Shown here one piece after another: positions 33,633-41,926 of a DNA stretch of 59,999 bases; within the stretch, counting starts at the first letter, position 1; each line of letters opens with the position of its first letter. The stretch is from Chloroflexota bacterium (GTDB lineage Bacteria; Chloroflexota; Anaerolineae; JAAYEA01). The position numbers and the translations under genes were made by a program. The DNA is taken from contig JAIOAV010000013.1 in NCBI GenBank assembly GCA_019873665.1, positions 1-59,999 on the forward strand. Direction: 5' to 3'. The notes under the pieces are model-generated. The model had not been told where the DNA came from. It made no database searches and saw only the letters and a list, made by a program, of their open reading frames with translations.

Positions 33633-35510
33633 ATGAAGCGCATCTTGAAGTGGTGGCCGGTGCTGCTAGTGGTGGTGGCACTTGTTGTCGGGTACGTGTG
33701 GTATAGAGACAAACATGCCGGTGGGGCGGCGGTGGCGGCAGGTGAGGTTCGTTACTTTGCCGTGATGCAGGGCACGTTGATCGCCTCCATCTCGCCCACG
33801 GGCCAGGTCTACGCTCCTCGTTCTGCAGAACTGAGCTTTGATGTGGGAAAAGCTACATTGATCGAGTTGAACGTCGCCCCGGGCCGACAGGTGAAAGCTG
33901 GCGACGTGCTGGCGCGTATTGATACGGCGGCGCTGGAGAATGCCGTTCTGCAAGCCGAGGCAGCGCTGACGGCAGCGCAAGACAACCTGGCACAGGTGAG
34001 CGCCCCCTACACTGAGTTGGACCGTCTGCAGGCGACGGTGGCTGTGACACAAGCACAGGTCTCACTGCTACAGGCCCAAAAGAACCTGGAACAGGCGAAG
34101 AATCCGTACACTGCGCTGGAGCGGCTGCAGGCTGCGGTGGCTGTTACACAGGCGGAGGTCGCCCTGAAAGAGGCCCAAGAGAACCTGGCAGATGTAAAGG
34201 CAGGGCCGACCGAGGCCGAGTTGGCATCTGCGGAGGCCGCACTCAAGAGCGCGCAAACGCAGTACGAGAAACTGCTGGCAGCACCCGACCCGGATACGGT
34301 GGAGAACGCCAAACTCGCCCTGGATCAGGCCAAAAACAGCCTCTGGAGCGCCCAGATGAACCGCGATGCGGTGTGTGGCCAGGTCCCGCAAGGAGGTTCC
34401 AGCGTGCAGTGCGATAGCGCCAAGGTGAACGTGCTCAACGCCGAGATCAAGGTGTATCAGGCAGAAAAGGAATACTACGCGGCCCAAGAGCCTGCCTCAG
34501 AAGTGGACCTCGCCACTGCCGCTGCTCAGGTCAAACAGGCGCAGGCGACACTGCGACAGCTCCGGGAGAGCCCAACGGCTTTGGCCATCGCCCAGGCGGA
34601 GGCGAAGGTGAGGCAGGCCGAGTACAATCTGGCTCAGGCCCAGGATACTCTCGCCAAGATAGAGAGTGGGCCAAGCGCCGAGGACATACGGGCGGCGGAA
34701 GCCCAGGTGGCGCAGGCCGAGTACAATCTCGCTCAGGCTCTGCACACCCTTGCCAAGATAGAGAGTGGGCCGAGCGCCGAGGATGTGCGGGTGGCGGAAG
34801 CGCAGGTTGTCAACGCGCAGGCCAATCTCGATGAGGCCAAGGCAGCGCTCGCCGCGGCGACGATGGTGGCACCCTTCGATGGCACAATCATCTCTGTGGG
34901 CGCCGAGGTGGGGGACACGGTTTCGACGGGCCAGGTGATCATAACGATCGCCGACCTCGAGAAACTGCAGATACTGGCTACCATTGACGAGACGGATATC
35001 AGCCAGGTGGAGGTGGGGCAGCCGGTGCAGATCACTTTCGATGCCTTCCCCAATCGGCGCTTCTCAGGTCGGGTGTTGGAGGTGCCACTGCAGGGGACCC
35101 TAAGCCAGAGCATCGTCGTCTATAGCGTCCCAATCAGCCTGGAAGGTGCCGAAGGCACGCCCCTCAAGGCGGGGATGACGGCCAATCTCACGATCATCGT
35201 CGGCCGGAGCGAAAATGCGCTGCTTGTCCCTGCCATGGCGGTGCAACAGGGCGAGACGGGCAGTGTGGTGCGGCTGCAAGACGCGCAGACTGGGGCGACG
35301 GTGATGACGCCTGTGGAGGTCGGGCTGAGCGATGGCACTTACGCCGAGATTCTGAGCGGTCTCAAGGTGGGCGACCGCGTGGCCGTTAGCTATTCCTCAA
35401 CAGAGCAGATGCAGACGATCATGCAGTGGGGAGGTAATAGGATAATACAGGGCGGCATGCCGGCTGGTAGAATGCCATCCGGCGGTGGCCAAGAGAGGAT
35501 GGGCCCATGA
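33633..35510 (+). CDS. HlyD/MacA-like membrane fusion (adaptor) protein with extended repeat-built coiled coil
   Basis: Adaptor of a MacAB-like export system, anchored by one N-terminal helix (WWPVLLVVVALVVGYVWY). A biotinyl-lipoyl-like half-motif (VAPGRQVKAGDVLARIDTAAL, in two parts) is followed by a very long alpha-helical hairpin (residues about 95-410). The second lipoyl half and beta barrel come next (VAPFDGTIISVGAEVGDTVS, VGQPVQITFDAFPN), and a glycine/methionine-rich tail ends it. At 625 residues it is much longer than MacA (about 370). The extra length lies in the coiled coil, part of which consists of 33-residue duplications (see the repeats). AGGGAGGGGAAG precedes ATG 33633. Its stop overlaps the permease start by four bases. 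Confidence 0.9.
   Translation: MKRILKWWPVLLVVVALVVGYVWYRDKHAGGAAVAAGEVRYFAVMQGTLIASISPTGQVYAPRSAELSFDVGKATLIELNVAPGRQVKAGDVLARIDTAALENAVLQAEAALTAAQDNLAQVSAPYTELDRLQATVAVTQAQVSLLQAQKNLEQAKNPYTALERLQAAVAVTQAEVALKEAQENLADVKAGPTEAELASAEAALKSAQTQYEKLLAAPDPDTVENAKLALDQAKNSLWSAQMNRDAVCGQVPQGGSSVQCDSAKVNVLNAEIKVYQAEKEYYAAQEPASEVDLATAAAQVKQAQATLRQLRESPTALAIAQAEAKVRQAEYNLAQAQDTLAKIESGPSAEDIRAAEAQVAQAEYNLAQALHTLAKIESGPSAEDVRVAEAQVVNAQANLDEAKAALAAATMVAPFDGTIISVGAEVGDTVSTGQVIITIADLEKLQILATIDETDISQVEVGQPVQITFDAFPNRRFSGRVLEVPLQGTLSQSIVVYSVPISLEGAEGTPLKAGMTANLTIIVGRSENALLVPAMAVQQGETGSVVRLQDAQTGATVMTPVEVGLSDGTYAEILSGLKVGDRVAVSYSSTEQMQTIMQWGGNRIIQGGMPAGRMPSGGGQERMGP
34005..34202 (+). repeat. 99-bp tandem duplication in the adaptor coiled coil (pair A)
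   Basis: Two in-frame 99-bp units, 34005-34103 and 34104-34202, encode PYTELDRLQATVAVTQAQV... and PYTALERLQAAVAVTQAEV.... Each is 33 residues long, equal to three 11-residue turns. They have diverged moderately at the DNA level. Confidence 0.85.
34617..34814 (+). repeat. 99-bp tandem duplication in the adaptor coiled coil (pair B)
   Basis: Two in-frame 99-bp units, 34617-34715 and 34716-34814, encode AEYNLAQAQDTLAKIESGPS... and AEYNLAQALHTLAKIESGPS.... They are more alike than pair A, so this duplication is younger, but the unit length is the same. Confidence 0.88.
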
Positions 35511-36736
35511 CACTCATGTTGAGCATCAGCATGGCGTGGCGATCGCTGCTGGCCAACAAGCTGCGCGCCGGCTTGACGATGCTGGGCATCATCATCGGCG
35601 TGGGCGCGGTCGTGGCCCTGGTGGGGGCGGGAGCTGGCGCCCAGGCGCAGGTTACCGCGCGATTCGAGAGTCTGGGCTCCAATCTGCTGGTCATCTCGCC
35701 AGGCGCCATATTCGTTGGCGGGGTCTCTCAGGGGAGAACCAGCGCGGCGAGCCTGACCAGTGAGGATGTAGATGCCATCAAGAACTTGGCGAGCGCTGTG
35801 GCGGCGATCGCGCCGGAATACTCCGCGGGGCGGTATCAGGTGGTCTACGGCAGTTCAAACACCCAGACCGCAGTGATAGGTGTTACGCCCGAATACATGA
35901 CGGTGAACAACTGGAAGGTGGCGAGCGGGCGGTTTATCAGCAGCACAGACCTGACCAACTTGGACAAAGTTGCTGTCCTTGGCGCAACGACGGCGGAGGA
36001 TCTCTTTGGCGAACTCGTGAATCCGATTGGCAAGATGATCAAGATCAATCGGCAGAACTATCTGGTTGTGGGCATGTTGGCGCAGAAAGGAACGAGTGGC
36101 ACCTCCGATCAGGATGATCGGGTGTTGATCCCCCTGACAACCGCCCAGGTCAAGTTCGGTGGCGCTGGCAACACATCTATCTCGGCGATCAATGTGCAGG
36201 TCATCTCGGCAGACAAAATGGAGTGGGCGCAGGCGGAGCTAAGGGCTATCATGCGTGCCCGCCACGGGCTCACAGGGAGCCAATCGGACGATTTCACTAT
36301 TCGCAATCAAGCGCAGTTGGTCGAGATGGTGGCAGAGAATGCGCAGACGTTCACCGTGCTGCTGAGCAGCATTGCCGCGATCTCGCTGCTCGTCGGCGGC
36401 ATCGGCGTGATGAATATCATGCTCGTATCGGTAACAGAGCGCACCCGCGAGATCGGCATCCGCAAGGCGGTGGGTGCCAAGCGCCGAAACATCCTGACTC
36501 AATTCCTGGTCGAGGCGATGGTGCTTTGCGTGCTGGGCGGGATCGTGGGTGTCGTGGCGGGCTATGCGGGTGCGCAGGTCGTTACCCCGCTGCTGGGCGG
36601 AACGCGCGCCATCGTCGAGCCCCAGGTTGTCCTGCTGGCACTGGCGGTGTCCATGGGGGTGGGGCTCTTCTTTGGCCTGTATCCCGCCAATCGCGCGGCG
36701 ACGCTGCATCCGATTGAGGCGCTGCGCTACGAATAA
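35507..36736 (+). CDS. MacB-type ABC permease (FtsX/MacB_PCD family)
   Basis: The 409-residue permease has one N-terminal helix (LTMLGIIIGVGAVVALVGAG) and an extracytoplasmic MacB periplasmic core domain of about 230 residues. Three C-terminal helices form an FtsX domain (LLSSIAAISLLVGGIGVMNI, LVEAMVLCVLGGIVGVVAGY, VLLALAVSMGVGLFFGLYPA). The conserved cytoplasmic motif ERTREIGIRKAVGAKRRNI contacts the ATPase. Its ATG overlaps the adaptor stop (ATGA), indicating coupled translation. MacB systems export peptides, siderophores, lipids or signal across the envelope; no substrate can be named, though the secreted protein at 36915 is a candidate client. Confidence 0.93.
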   Translation: MTLMLSISMAWRSLLANKLRAGLTMLGIIIGVGAVVALVGAGAGAQAQVTARFESLGSNLLVISPGAIFVGGVSQGRTSAASLTSEDVDAIKNLASAVAAIAPEYSAGRYQVVYGSSNTQTAVIGVTPEYMTVNNWKVASGRFISSTDLTNLDKVAVLGATTAEDLFGELVNPIGKMIKINRQNYLVVGMLAQKGTSGTSDQDDRVLIPLTTAQVKFGGAGNTSISAINVQVISADKMEWAQAELRAIMRARHGLTGSQSDDFTIRNQAQLVEMVAENAQTFTVLLSSIAAISLLVGGIGVMNIMLVSVTERTREIGIRKAVGAKRRNILTQFLVEAMVLCVLGGIVGVVAGYAGAQVVTPLLGGTRAIVEPQVVLLALAVSMGVGLFFGLYPANRAATLHPIEALRYE

Positions 36737-36767
36737 GAGAAGGAGGTGATGACATCTGGGCGAAAAT

Positions 36768-36809
36768 GGGCCTCTGGAAGGGTAGCTTGGCGGCGCCATC
36801 CAGAGGCCC
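36768..36809 (+). other. Intercistronic hairpin between the permease and the secreted-protein gene
   Basis: GGGCCTCTGGA (36768-36778) and TCCAGAGGCCC (36799-36809) pair perfectly over 11 bp around a 20-base loop. No T tract follows. It may reduce read-through or stabilise the upstream mRNA. Confidence 0.45.
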
Positions 36810-36914
36810 GAATAGTCAGCGAGTCTGAACCCGCCAACCATTATCAGCATAAGGAGAACTTCCCCTTTTGTCAAATGAGCAAGGGGGGAGCAGATGATAG
36901 GCAAGGAGAGCATC

Positions 36915-37742
36915 ATGATCCGAAGACACATTCGAATCGCGAGTGTCCTGCTGCTCGCACTAATTTTGGCTTTGACTGGCGTCAGTGGTGTGCTGGCGAG
37001 TGAGGCGGTCAAGCCTCTACCAAGCGACACTGAGGTTGGCGGCGTCATCGTCGGCAATGCCGCGGGCTCTTTCCACTACTATGAAATCGCCTATCCCGGT
37101 GGGAGCGCGGCCCTTGACGTCTCCCTATGGTATACACCCGCCGACCCGGTAACGAGCAGCGCCTTTGGGCTGAACGTGTATGGCTCCAATGGCTTTGAGG
37201 GACAAGCAACGCCGGATGCCAGCGGCGTCCCTGGTTTGCTGGGATTCTCTTACAGTGCTGACGATGCCACGACGCTGCTTTTCCAGATCTATAACTACCT
37301 GGATGGCGCGGCAGTATCCTATGGTATTACCACCACGGGGCTACCCGAGATGGCCACGACAACAACCGAGCCGGCAGCCACTGCCCCGGCGCCGGCAGCT
37401 GTGGAGACTACGCTTGTCGCCGGCAGTGGCCAGCATGGCGGTACGCTGATAGGTAATCCAGCCGGAGCCTTTGTGATGTACGAGATCGCTTACCCGGGCG
37501 ATGAGGTCAAACTGACCGTTGAGCTCCGCTACTCGCCAGCCGACACAGTAACGAGCAGCGCCTTTGGGCTAAACGTCTACAGCTACGGTGGCTTTTCCGG
37601 GCGAGGCGAGCCGAAAGCCGATGGAGAGCCCGGCGTATTCGAGTTCTCGTACAGCAGCGCTGATGCGACGACGCTGGTCGTGCAAGTTTACAACTATCTC
37701 GACGGGTGGCCCGTCTCCTTCACGTTAAACTGGACCCAATAG
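36915..37742 (+). CDS. Secreted protein with two homologous beta-rich domains (hypothetical)
   Basis: I do not recognise a named family. The 275-residue product has a signal peptide (IASVLLLALILALTGVSGVLA). Two homologous domains of about 95 residues follow (first GGVIVGNAAGSFHYYEIAYP, second GGTLIGNPAGAFVMYEIAYP), joined by a Thr/Ala/Pro linker. Both share TSSAFGLNVY and a closing YNYLDG motif. The fold is probably a beta-sandwich like bacterial pre-peptidase C-terminal domains. AAGGAGAGC precedes ATG 36915; the ATG at 36894 is possible but adds only seven residues. It lies 178 bases after the MacB-like permease on the same strand. Confidence 0.8.
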   Translation: MIRRHIRIASVLLLALILALTGVSGVLASEAVKPLPSDTEVGGVIVGNAAGSFHYYEIAYPGGSAALDVSLWYTPADPVTSSAFGLNVYGSNGFEGQATPDASGVPGLLGFSYSADDATTLLFQIYNYLDGAAVSYGITTTGLPEMATTTTEPAATAPAPAAVETTLVAGSGQHGGTLIGNPAGAFVMYEIAYPGDEVKLTVELRYSPADTVTSSAFGLNVYSYGGFSGRGEPKADGEPGVFEFSYSSADATTLVVQVYNYLDGWPVSFTLNWTQ

Positions 37743-37765
37743 CGATATCCCCTCCCCCTCTTCAG

Positions 37766-37799
37766 CTTGGCGTCCTGTCTTTTGGGACAGGACGCCAAG
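37766..37799. terminator. Hairpin terminator candidate between convergent genes
   Basis: CTTGGCGTCCTGTC (37766-37779) and GACAGGACGCCAAG (37786-37799) pair perfectly over 14 bp with a 6-base loop. Only a mixed TCCTTCT follows. It separates the secreted-protein gene from the EamA-like gene on the other strand. Confidence 0.65.
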
Positions 37800-37804
37800 T
37801 CCTT

Positions 37805-38233
37805 CTAGCGGTAGTTCACCAGCCACAGGCCGACGATGCACACCAGGATGCCGACGATGTTCAGCGGGGTGAGTTTGTCTTTGAAAACCAGCAAACCCAC
37901 CGGCAGCAGCAGGAGGGTGACGGCTACACTGGTGACGATCGGCCCCAGGCTGACCGGCCACCCGGCGCGATAGGCGAGGAGAAAACCCAGCTCCAGACCA
38001 ACGATCGCCACGCCCAGGCCCACGCTGGCCCAGTTGAGCTGACGCAGGGCGACCCCCACGCCGACACGCAGCGGGAACAATGGCAGCAGCGCCACGCAGG
38101 TTGCTGCCGCCACGAGATAGCTGACGGCCAGCGTCAACATCGGGTTCGCAGCCGCTGGCGTCAGCTTTTGCACGAGATGATAGACAACATTCGAAAGGAT
38201 GGTCAACCCTAGGGCCAGATAAGCAGTGGACAT
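37805..38233 (-). CDS. Half-size EamA/DMT-family membrane transporter
   Basis: The 142-residue protein is almost entirely membrane helices (about five). It has the EamA-type C-terminal pattern LGPIVTSVAVTLLLLPVGLL, then FKDKLTPLNIVGILVCIVGL. Single-EamA-domain proteins are thought to work as dimers and export small metabolites or lipids-linked compounds; the substrate is unknown. ATG 38233 is chosen because GGGGAGG lies upstream; the frame is open to 38272. It lies downstream of a small membrane protein gene on the same strand. Confidence 0.8.
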   Translation of the reverse strand: MSTAYLALGLTILSNVVYHLVQKLTPAAANPMLTLAVSYLVAAATCVALLPLFPLRVGVGVALRQLNWASVGLGVAIVGLELGFLLAYRAGWPVSLGPIVTSVAVTLLLLPVGLLVFKDKLTPLNIVGILVCIVGLWLVNYR

Positions 38234-38314
38234 AAGCCTCCCCGCAATGGATGTCTGCAAGATGCACGCCATTGTACTCGGGCATGGCCCTAGGGCAACC
38301 GACCGTGTGCAAGA

Positions 38315-38473
38315 CTAGCGCGCGGCCACACCCAGGTAATAGGGCCATGCGACCAACGCAAGCAGAATCTTCCACCCGACTATCTGCGCAAATCCGATGG
38401 TGAATAGCCAACCTGCAAACCAGATCAGCCCGGCCAGCTCGCCGCGCACCGTTACCACTCTTCCCTCACTCAT
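38315..38473 (-). CDS. Small membrane protein (52 residues, hypothetical)
   Basis: A short open frame encodes 52 residues with two hydrophobic stretches (LAGLIWFAGWLFTIGF and ILLALVAWPYYLGVA) after a charged MSEGRVVTVRGE start. On the minus strand AAGGGG lies at good spacing before ATG 38473. It precedes the EamA-like gene by about 80 bases on the same strand, so the two may be co-transcribed. No family is recognised. Confidence 0.6.
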   Translation of the reverse strand: MSEGRVVTVRGELAGLIWFAGWLFTIGFAQIVGWKILLALVAWPYYLGVAAR

Positions 38474-38911
38474 CTTGTCCCCTTTCCATCTGGCCCGTTT
38501 TGTCTGCTGAGCCAAATCCCCGGAATCTATACGCAGGAGCTTCTGGAAAGTAGCAGGTGAGTGGCGTTGCCCACTGAGGGAAAAGTTAATCGGAAATTGC
38601 GTGATCGTGCATAGCTTGGAGCATTCGTGTCATTGCAGGGGAGCGAAGCGACCGCAGAAATATCCTGCTTAGCTAGCAGGGGATTGCTGCGCGACTTGCT
38701 ATGACAGCCCCGGTTGCCCACCCTCTCCGTTGGCAGCGTCTCACCTTGCCTGCGCCGCACATTATGGCGCACACCCTTGAGCCGATTTCCTTCTGCCGCA
38801 AATTGTGATAAAATCTCAAGCAGGTCTTCTGGCTTGTGTGGCAGACATATAACTGCCTTACCGTTTCTGGCTATCGTCCCGACCATTCTGAAAGCGAGGA
38901 TAAATACAACC
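38474..38911. other. 438-bp region without a gene between the small membrane protein gene and rplI
   Basis: The region contains the second copy of the dispersed inverted-repeat element (38585-38720). Nearer to rplI it holds a possible weak promoter (TTTCCT at 38786-38791, TAAAAT at 38809-38814, 17 bp apart). I see no credible coding sequence. Confidence 0.55.
38585..38720 (+). repeat. Dispersed inverted-repeat (REP/MITE-like) element, copy 2
   Basis: This diverged copy of the element at 7083-7227 shares GAAATTG, GTGCAYAGCTTGG and the GGAGCGAAGCGACCG arm. The GGGGATTGCT centre and the ATGACA outer end are also shared. The outer ends TGTCATTGC and its near-complement GCTATGACA bracket the hairpin. 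It lies upstream of rplI in an intergenic space. Confidence 0.7.
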
Positions 38912-39364
38912 ATGAAGGTACTGCTTAAGCGAGATGTCAAAGGATTGGGAAAAGCAGGCGACATCAAGTCCGTCGCCGACGGATACGCGGCGAACTATCT
39001 GATCCCACGCGCGCTGGCGGTGCCGGCGACGCCCAGCCTCCTGAAGGAGTTCAGGGAAAAGCAGAATGCCGAAGCACGTAAAGAAGCGCAGGAGAAGGCT
39101 AGTGCCAGCCACCTTGCCGAGCGGCTTTCTACGCTTGTCCTGAAGTTCACGGCGCGGGCAGGCGAGACAGGCAAGCTCTACGGCTCCATCACCAGCAGCG
39201 ACATCGCATCTGGTCTGGAGATGGAATTGGGTCAGCCGGTGGACAAGCGCAAGGTGATGCTCGAACAGCCGATTCACGAACTTGGCACGTATAGGGTGCC
39301 CGTCAAGCTCATGTCTGATCTCGTGCCAGAGATCACCGTCGTGGTTGAGGGCCAGAGAGATTAG
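38912..39364 (+). CDS. rplI: 50S ribosomal protein L9
   Basis: L9 is a 150-residue, two-domain 23S rRNA-binding protein of the large subunit. The N-terminal domain shows the signature [18 protein letters not shown] with [17 protein letters not shown] long helix ([20 protein letters not shown]) links it to the C-terminal domain ([13 protein letters not shown]). ATG 38912 matches the universal L9 start; AGGA at 38897-38900 is a little far (11 bases). It is not next to rpsF, ssb or rpsR as in many genomes. A perfect terminator follows directly, so the gene is monocistronic here. Confidence 0.97.
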   Translation: MKVLLKRDVKGLGKAGDIKSVADGYAANYLIPRALAVPATPSLLKEFREKQNAEARKEAQEKASASHLAERLSTLVLKFTARAGETGKLYGSITSSDIASGLEMELGQPVDKRKVMLEQPIHELGTYRVPVKLMSDLVPEITVVVEGQRD

Positions 39365-39389
39365 GTCTGCTCTGCCGCCATCAACCAAG

Positions 39390-39424
39390 AGCCGCCCCTG
39401 GTGGATCATGAGGGGCGGCTTTTG
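39390..39424 (+). terminator. Rho-independent terminator of rplI
   Basis: AGCCGCCCCT (39390-39399) and AGGGGCGGCT (39411-39420) pair perfectly, followed by TTTTG. It lies just after rplI and before the end of the convergent dehydrogenase gene. Confidence 0.85.
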
Positions 39425-39429
39425 TGTCT

Positions 39430-40617
39430 CTAATCCTCACACATCGCGGGGGCGCGCGGGATATCCACCGGGTGGCCTTCGTGGATGGCACGTGCCGCGG
39501 CGATGGCGATGGCTGCGCTGTCGCGTGCGCCGATAACGCCCGGACAGGCGGGCACTCCACGCAAGACGCGCGCGAGGAACTCATTTTGGATCATGGGATC
39601 GCCACCACCGTGCCCGCCTTCCCGCTTGGGCGGATATAAGATTTCCTTCTTCTGCGCATGGCGATATGTCAACTCGATGCGGAATTCCTGCTCGTTGTTG
39701 TAAAAGCCATACATCCGCCCTTTGTCCCCGATCAGCGTGAACTCGCGATTATAGTCGGGGGTAAAGTGACACTCGATGTAGGATAACTTGGCGCCATTAT
39801 CGTAGCGGACGGTCACCACCGAGTTGTCGTGGACGTCGCACTCCTGGGCATAGACGCAGAAATCGTCCTTCATGTGCAATACCTGCCCATAGTCCATCTG
39901 AAAACCGGTCGGCGCGACAAAGTAGGGACACGTCGCCGCATCAACGCAGTCCGCGCACCGCTTGTCGTTGGGCGCAGTGCCGCCAAAGACGTCCAATCCG
40001 CCTTCGCCATAGACACGCACCGGATGCGCGCCAATGAACCAGTTCATCAGATCCAGCGTGTGGGTGCCCTTTTCCAAGATCAGGCTGATAATATAGTCGC
40101 GGCGACGGCGGCGATCATGGTAATAGTAGTTGCCTCCCACCGAGACATTATCCACCGCATAGGCGATCTTGACCTCGCCGACGTCCCCGCGTTCCAGAAT
40201 CGCCTTCATCTCCTGGCACAGCGAGCAGTAGCGCAGCTCCAGGCCGATCATGAACACCACGCCGCTGCCGCGCCACGCCTTGATCATGGCGTCGCACTCT
40301 TCGATGGTCTGTGCCATCGGCTTTTCCAGAAACAGGTGCTTGCGCGCGCAGAGTATCTCCAGCCCGTTCGCGCCGTGCGCTGCGTCGTTCGTTGCCACGA
40401 CCACCGCTTGCACTCGCGGGTCGGCCAGCATATCGCTCAAGCGCTCGTAATAGGCGACGTCACGCCCCGCAAAGACGTGGCGTGCATGCGCCAGGCGCTG
40501 TGGATTCAGGTCACACGCCGCCACCAGCGCCGCACGGGGGTCAGCATCGAACGCCTCACCCAGATAGAGACCACGGCCTCCCAGGCCCACCACGCCAATG
40601 CCGATTTTATCAGACAC
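39430..40617 (-). CDS. Gfo/Idh/MocA family oxidoreductase
   Basis: The family contains NAD(P)-dependent sugar and inositol dehydrogenases. The protein (395 residues) has the Rossmann motif IGVVGLGGRGLYLGEAF near its start, the conserved LFLEKPMAQTIEECD (EKP catalytic lysine region) and the LEKGTHTLDLMNWFIG segment. An unusual cysteine group in the C-terminal half (CADCVDAATCPYF) may bind a metal. GTG 40617 is preferred over ATG 40632 because AAGGAGAGG lies directly upstream of it. The URO-D-like gene lies 36 bases upstream on the same strand, so both are probably transcribed from the promoter at 41794-41821. Confidence 0.9.
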   Translation of the reverse strand: MSDKIGIGVVGLGGRGLYLGEAFDADPRAALVAACDLNPQRLAHARHVFAGRDVAYYERLSDMLADPRVQAVVVATNDAAHGANGLEILCARKHLFLEKPMAQTIEECDAMIKAWRGSGVVFMIGLELRYCSLCQEMKAILERGDVGEVKIAYAVDNVSVGGNYYYHDRRRRRDYIISLILEKGTHTLDLMNWFIGAHPVRVYGEGGLDVFGGTAPNDKRCADCVDAATCPYFVAPTGFQMDYGQVLHMKDDFCVYAQECDVHDNSVVTVRYDNGAKLSYIECHFTPDYNREFTLIGDKGRMYGFYNNEQEFRIELTYRHAQKKEILYPPKREGGHGGGDPMIQNEFLARVLRGVPACPGVIGARDSAAIAIAAARAIHEGHPVDIPRAPAMCED

Positions 40618-40653
40618 GGTCCTCTCCTTCATTAGTCCAGCGCCTGGTGATCA

Positions 40654-41754
40654 TCACGCCATATCTCGCACCCATTCGCCCACCTTGCGCACCCGCTCGA
40701 TGTCGCCGTCTGGCGGGATCTCGTCGGAAATGCCCAGCACCAGGCGGGGATGGAAGCATTCCACCAGGCGCGCGACGCAGTCGCGGAGCACCTGTTCGGG
40801 AAAGTAGGAGAGGAAATAGACCGCCGGGATGCCATCCAGCAGCACGAGATCGCCCAGGGCTGCCTTGATCTCGTCAATGGTCACATCCCCTTGCGGTACT
40901 GGCGTGGCTGCCTCGATGCCATCCCAGGGGCATTCCCGCAGATACGGGAGGAGTGGCCGCATCGCGCCGTCAATGTGGATGTGAACGTACTTGCCTGCCG
41001 CTTTGAGCTGGGCAACGCGCCGGCGATAGTATGGGATGTGATACCGCATCCAGAGCGTCGGCGGGTCCATATGAGCGTCTATGTTCTCGCCGAGGTTGAG
41101 GATTCGTACCGGGCAGCGGCACAGCAGATCGTACATGGCGTTATCCGCTTCTGCCTGAACCTCCAGATAGTGGTGGATCACCTCTGGTTGGTCGTGGAGC
41201 AGGTAGATGGTGGCCTCAAAGCCCATATTCTCGATGAACAGCCCCTGCAGGGGTGAACGGCGAAAGTAGAACTGCGGCGCGCCGCGGTCGCCGACCCGTG
41301 CCAGGTCCGCCTCATACGCCGTCTGATCCCAGTACCACTCTTCATCCTGGAGCATATACTCGAGCACACGGAAATCAGCCGGAGTCTTGAGCCGATACTC
41401 GGTCTGATAGTGCGAGAGGCCCCACTCATCCGCAGTAAGCACGTCGCTGATCGTGCCTACCGGCGTCTCCCAGAAGCGCCGCACGCTGTTGCCCGTCACA
41501 CGCTCCTCGCGATACTGCGTCGTTTTGTAGCGGGAGCGAAGCGCACGGCCAAAGTAACGGACGGAAGCGTGGCAATAGTCATAGACATCGAGCAAGCTGG
41601 CATCGCGCAGGTGCGCGGGCAGGGTGCCGCGCTTCTTGTTCACGCTGTACCAGAACTCGAGGCGCGGTTGCCAGAGGACGCCGCCAGGATCGCGCCCCTG
41701 AAAGATCGCCAAGTCCATCTCGCGAAAGGTGAGGCGGGAACCGGTTCTGTGCAT
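40654..41754 (-). CDS. URO-D superfamily protein (second copy, zinc cysteine replaced)
   Basis: The 366-residue protein looks like a distant URO-D superfamily member. It begins with LTFREMDLAIFQGRDPGGVL and has LFIENMGFEATIYLLHDQPE and RILNLGENIDAHMDPPTLW. The segment that holds HxCG in MtaA-type proteins reads VHIHIDG here, so the cysteine ligand is replaced by aspartate and a thiol-activating zinc site is unlikely. It is therefore functionally distinct from the URO-D-like protein at 18935. GAGGAGGAATTC precedes ATG 41754. It is the first gene of a two-gene unit with a Gfo/Idh dehydrogenase, again a sugar-metabolism setting. Confidence 0.75.
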   Translation of the reverse strand: MHRTGSRLTFREMDLAIFQGRDPGGVLWQPRLEFWYSVNKKRGTLPAHLRDASLLDVYDYCHASVRYFGRALRSRYKTTQYREERVTGNSVRRFWETPVGTISDVLTADEWGLSHYQTEYRLKTPADFRVLEYMLQDEEWYWDQTAYEADLARVGDRGAPQFYFRRSPLQGLFIENMGFEATIYLLHDQPEVIHHYLEVQAEADNAMYDLLCRCPVRILNLGENIDAHMDPPTLWMRYHIPYYRRRVAQLKAAGKYVHIHIDGAMRPLLPYLRECPWDGIEAATPVPQGDVTIDEIKAALGDLVLLDGIPAVYFLSYFPEQVLRDCVARLVECFHPRLVLGISDEIPPDGDIERVRKVGEWVRDMA

Positions 41755-41793
41755 GAATTCCTCCTCATCAGCTAGGCTGTTCAGGCTATAGGT

Positions 41794-41821
41794 AGTGTAT
41801 GCGGGTCGCGGTGACTGTCAA
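41794..41821 (-). promoter_or_regulatory. Predicted sigma-70 promoter for the URO-D/Gfo-Idh unit
   Basis: On the minus strand a perfect TTGACA (41821-41816) and TACACT (41799-41794) are 16 bp apart, about 40 bases before ATG 41754. Confidence 0.6.
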
Positions 41822-41865
41822 GGATATCCCATGATGCCCGCCGGATACGAGCGCGCACATGACGA

Positions 41866-41894
41866 TTGAAGACAGCGCCACTTGGTGGTATAAT
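41866..41894 (+). promoter_or_regulatory. Predicted sigma-70 promoter for the RarA-fusion gene
   Basis: TTGAAG (41866-41871) and a perfect TATAAT (41889-41894) are 17 bp apart, about 30 bases before ATG 41927. It diverges from the promoter at 41794-41821. Confidence 0.65.
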
Positions 41895-41926
41895 CACCAG
41901 CACACGTTTTCTGCCGTGAGACGCCT

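Noticed and set aside
36746..37003. 85-codon frame preceded by AAGGAGGTG after the permease gene
   Set aside because: The ribosome site is attractive, but the frame runs into the signal-peptide region of the secreted-protein gene and encodes no recognisable protein.
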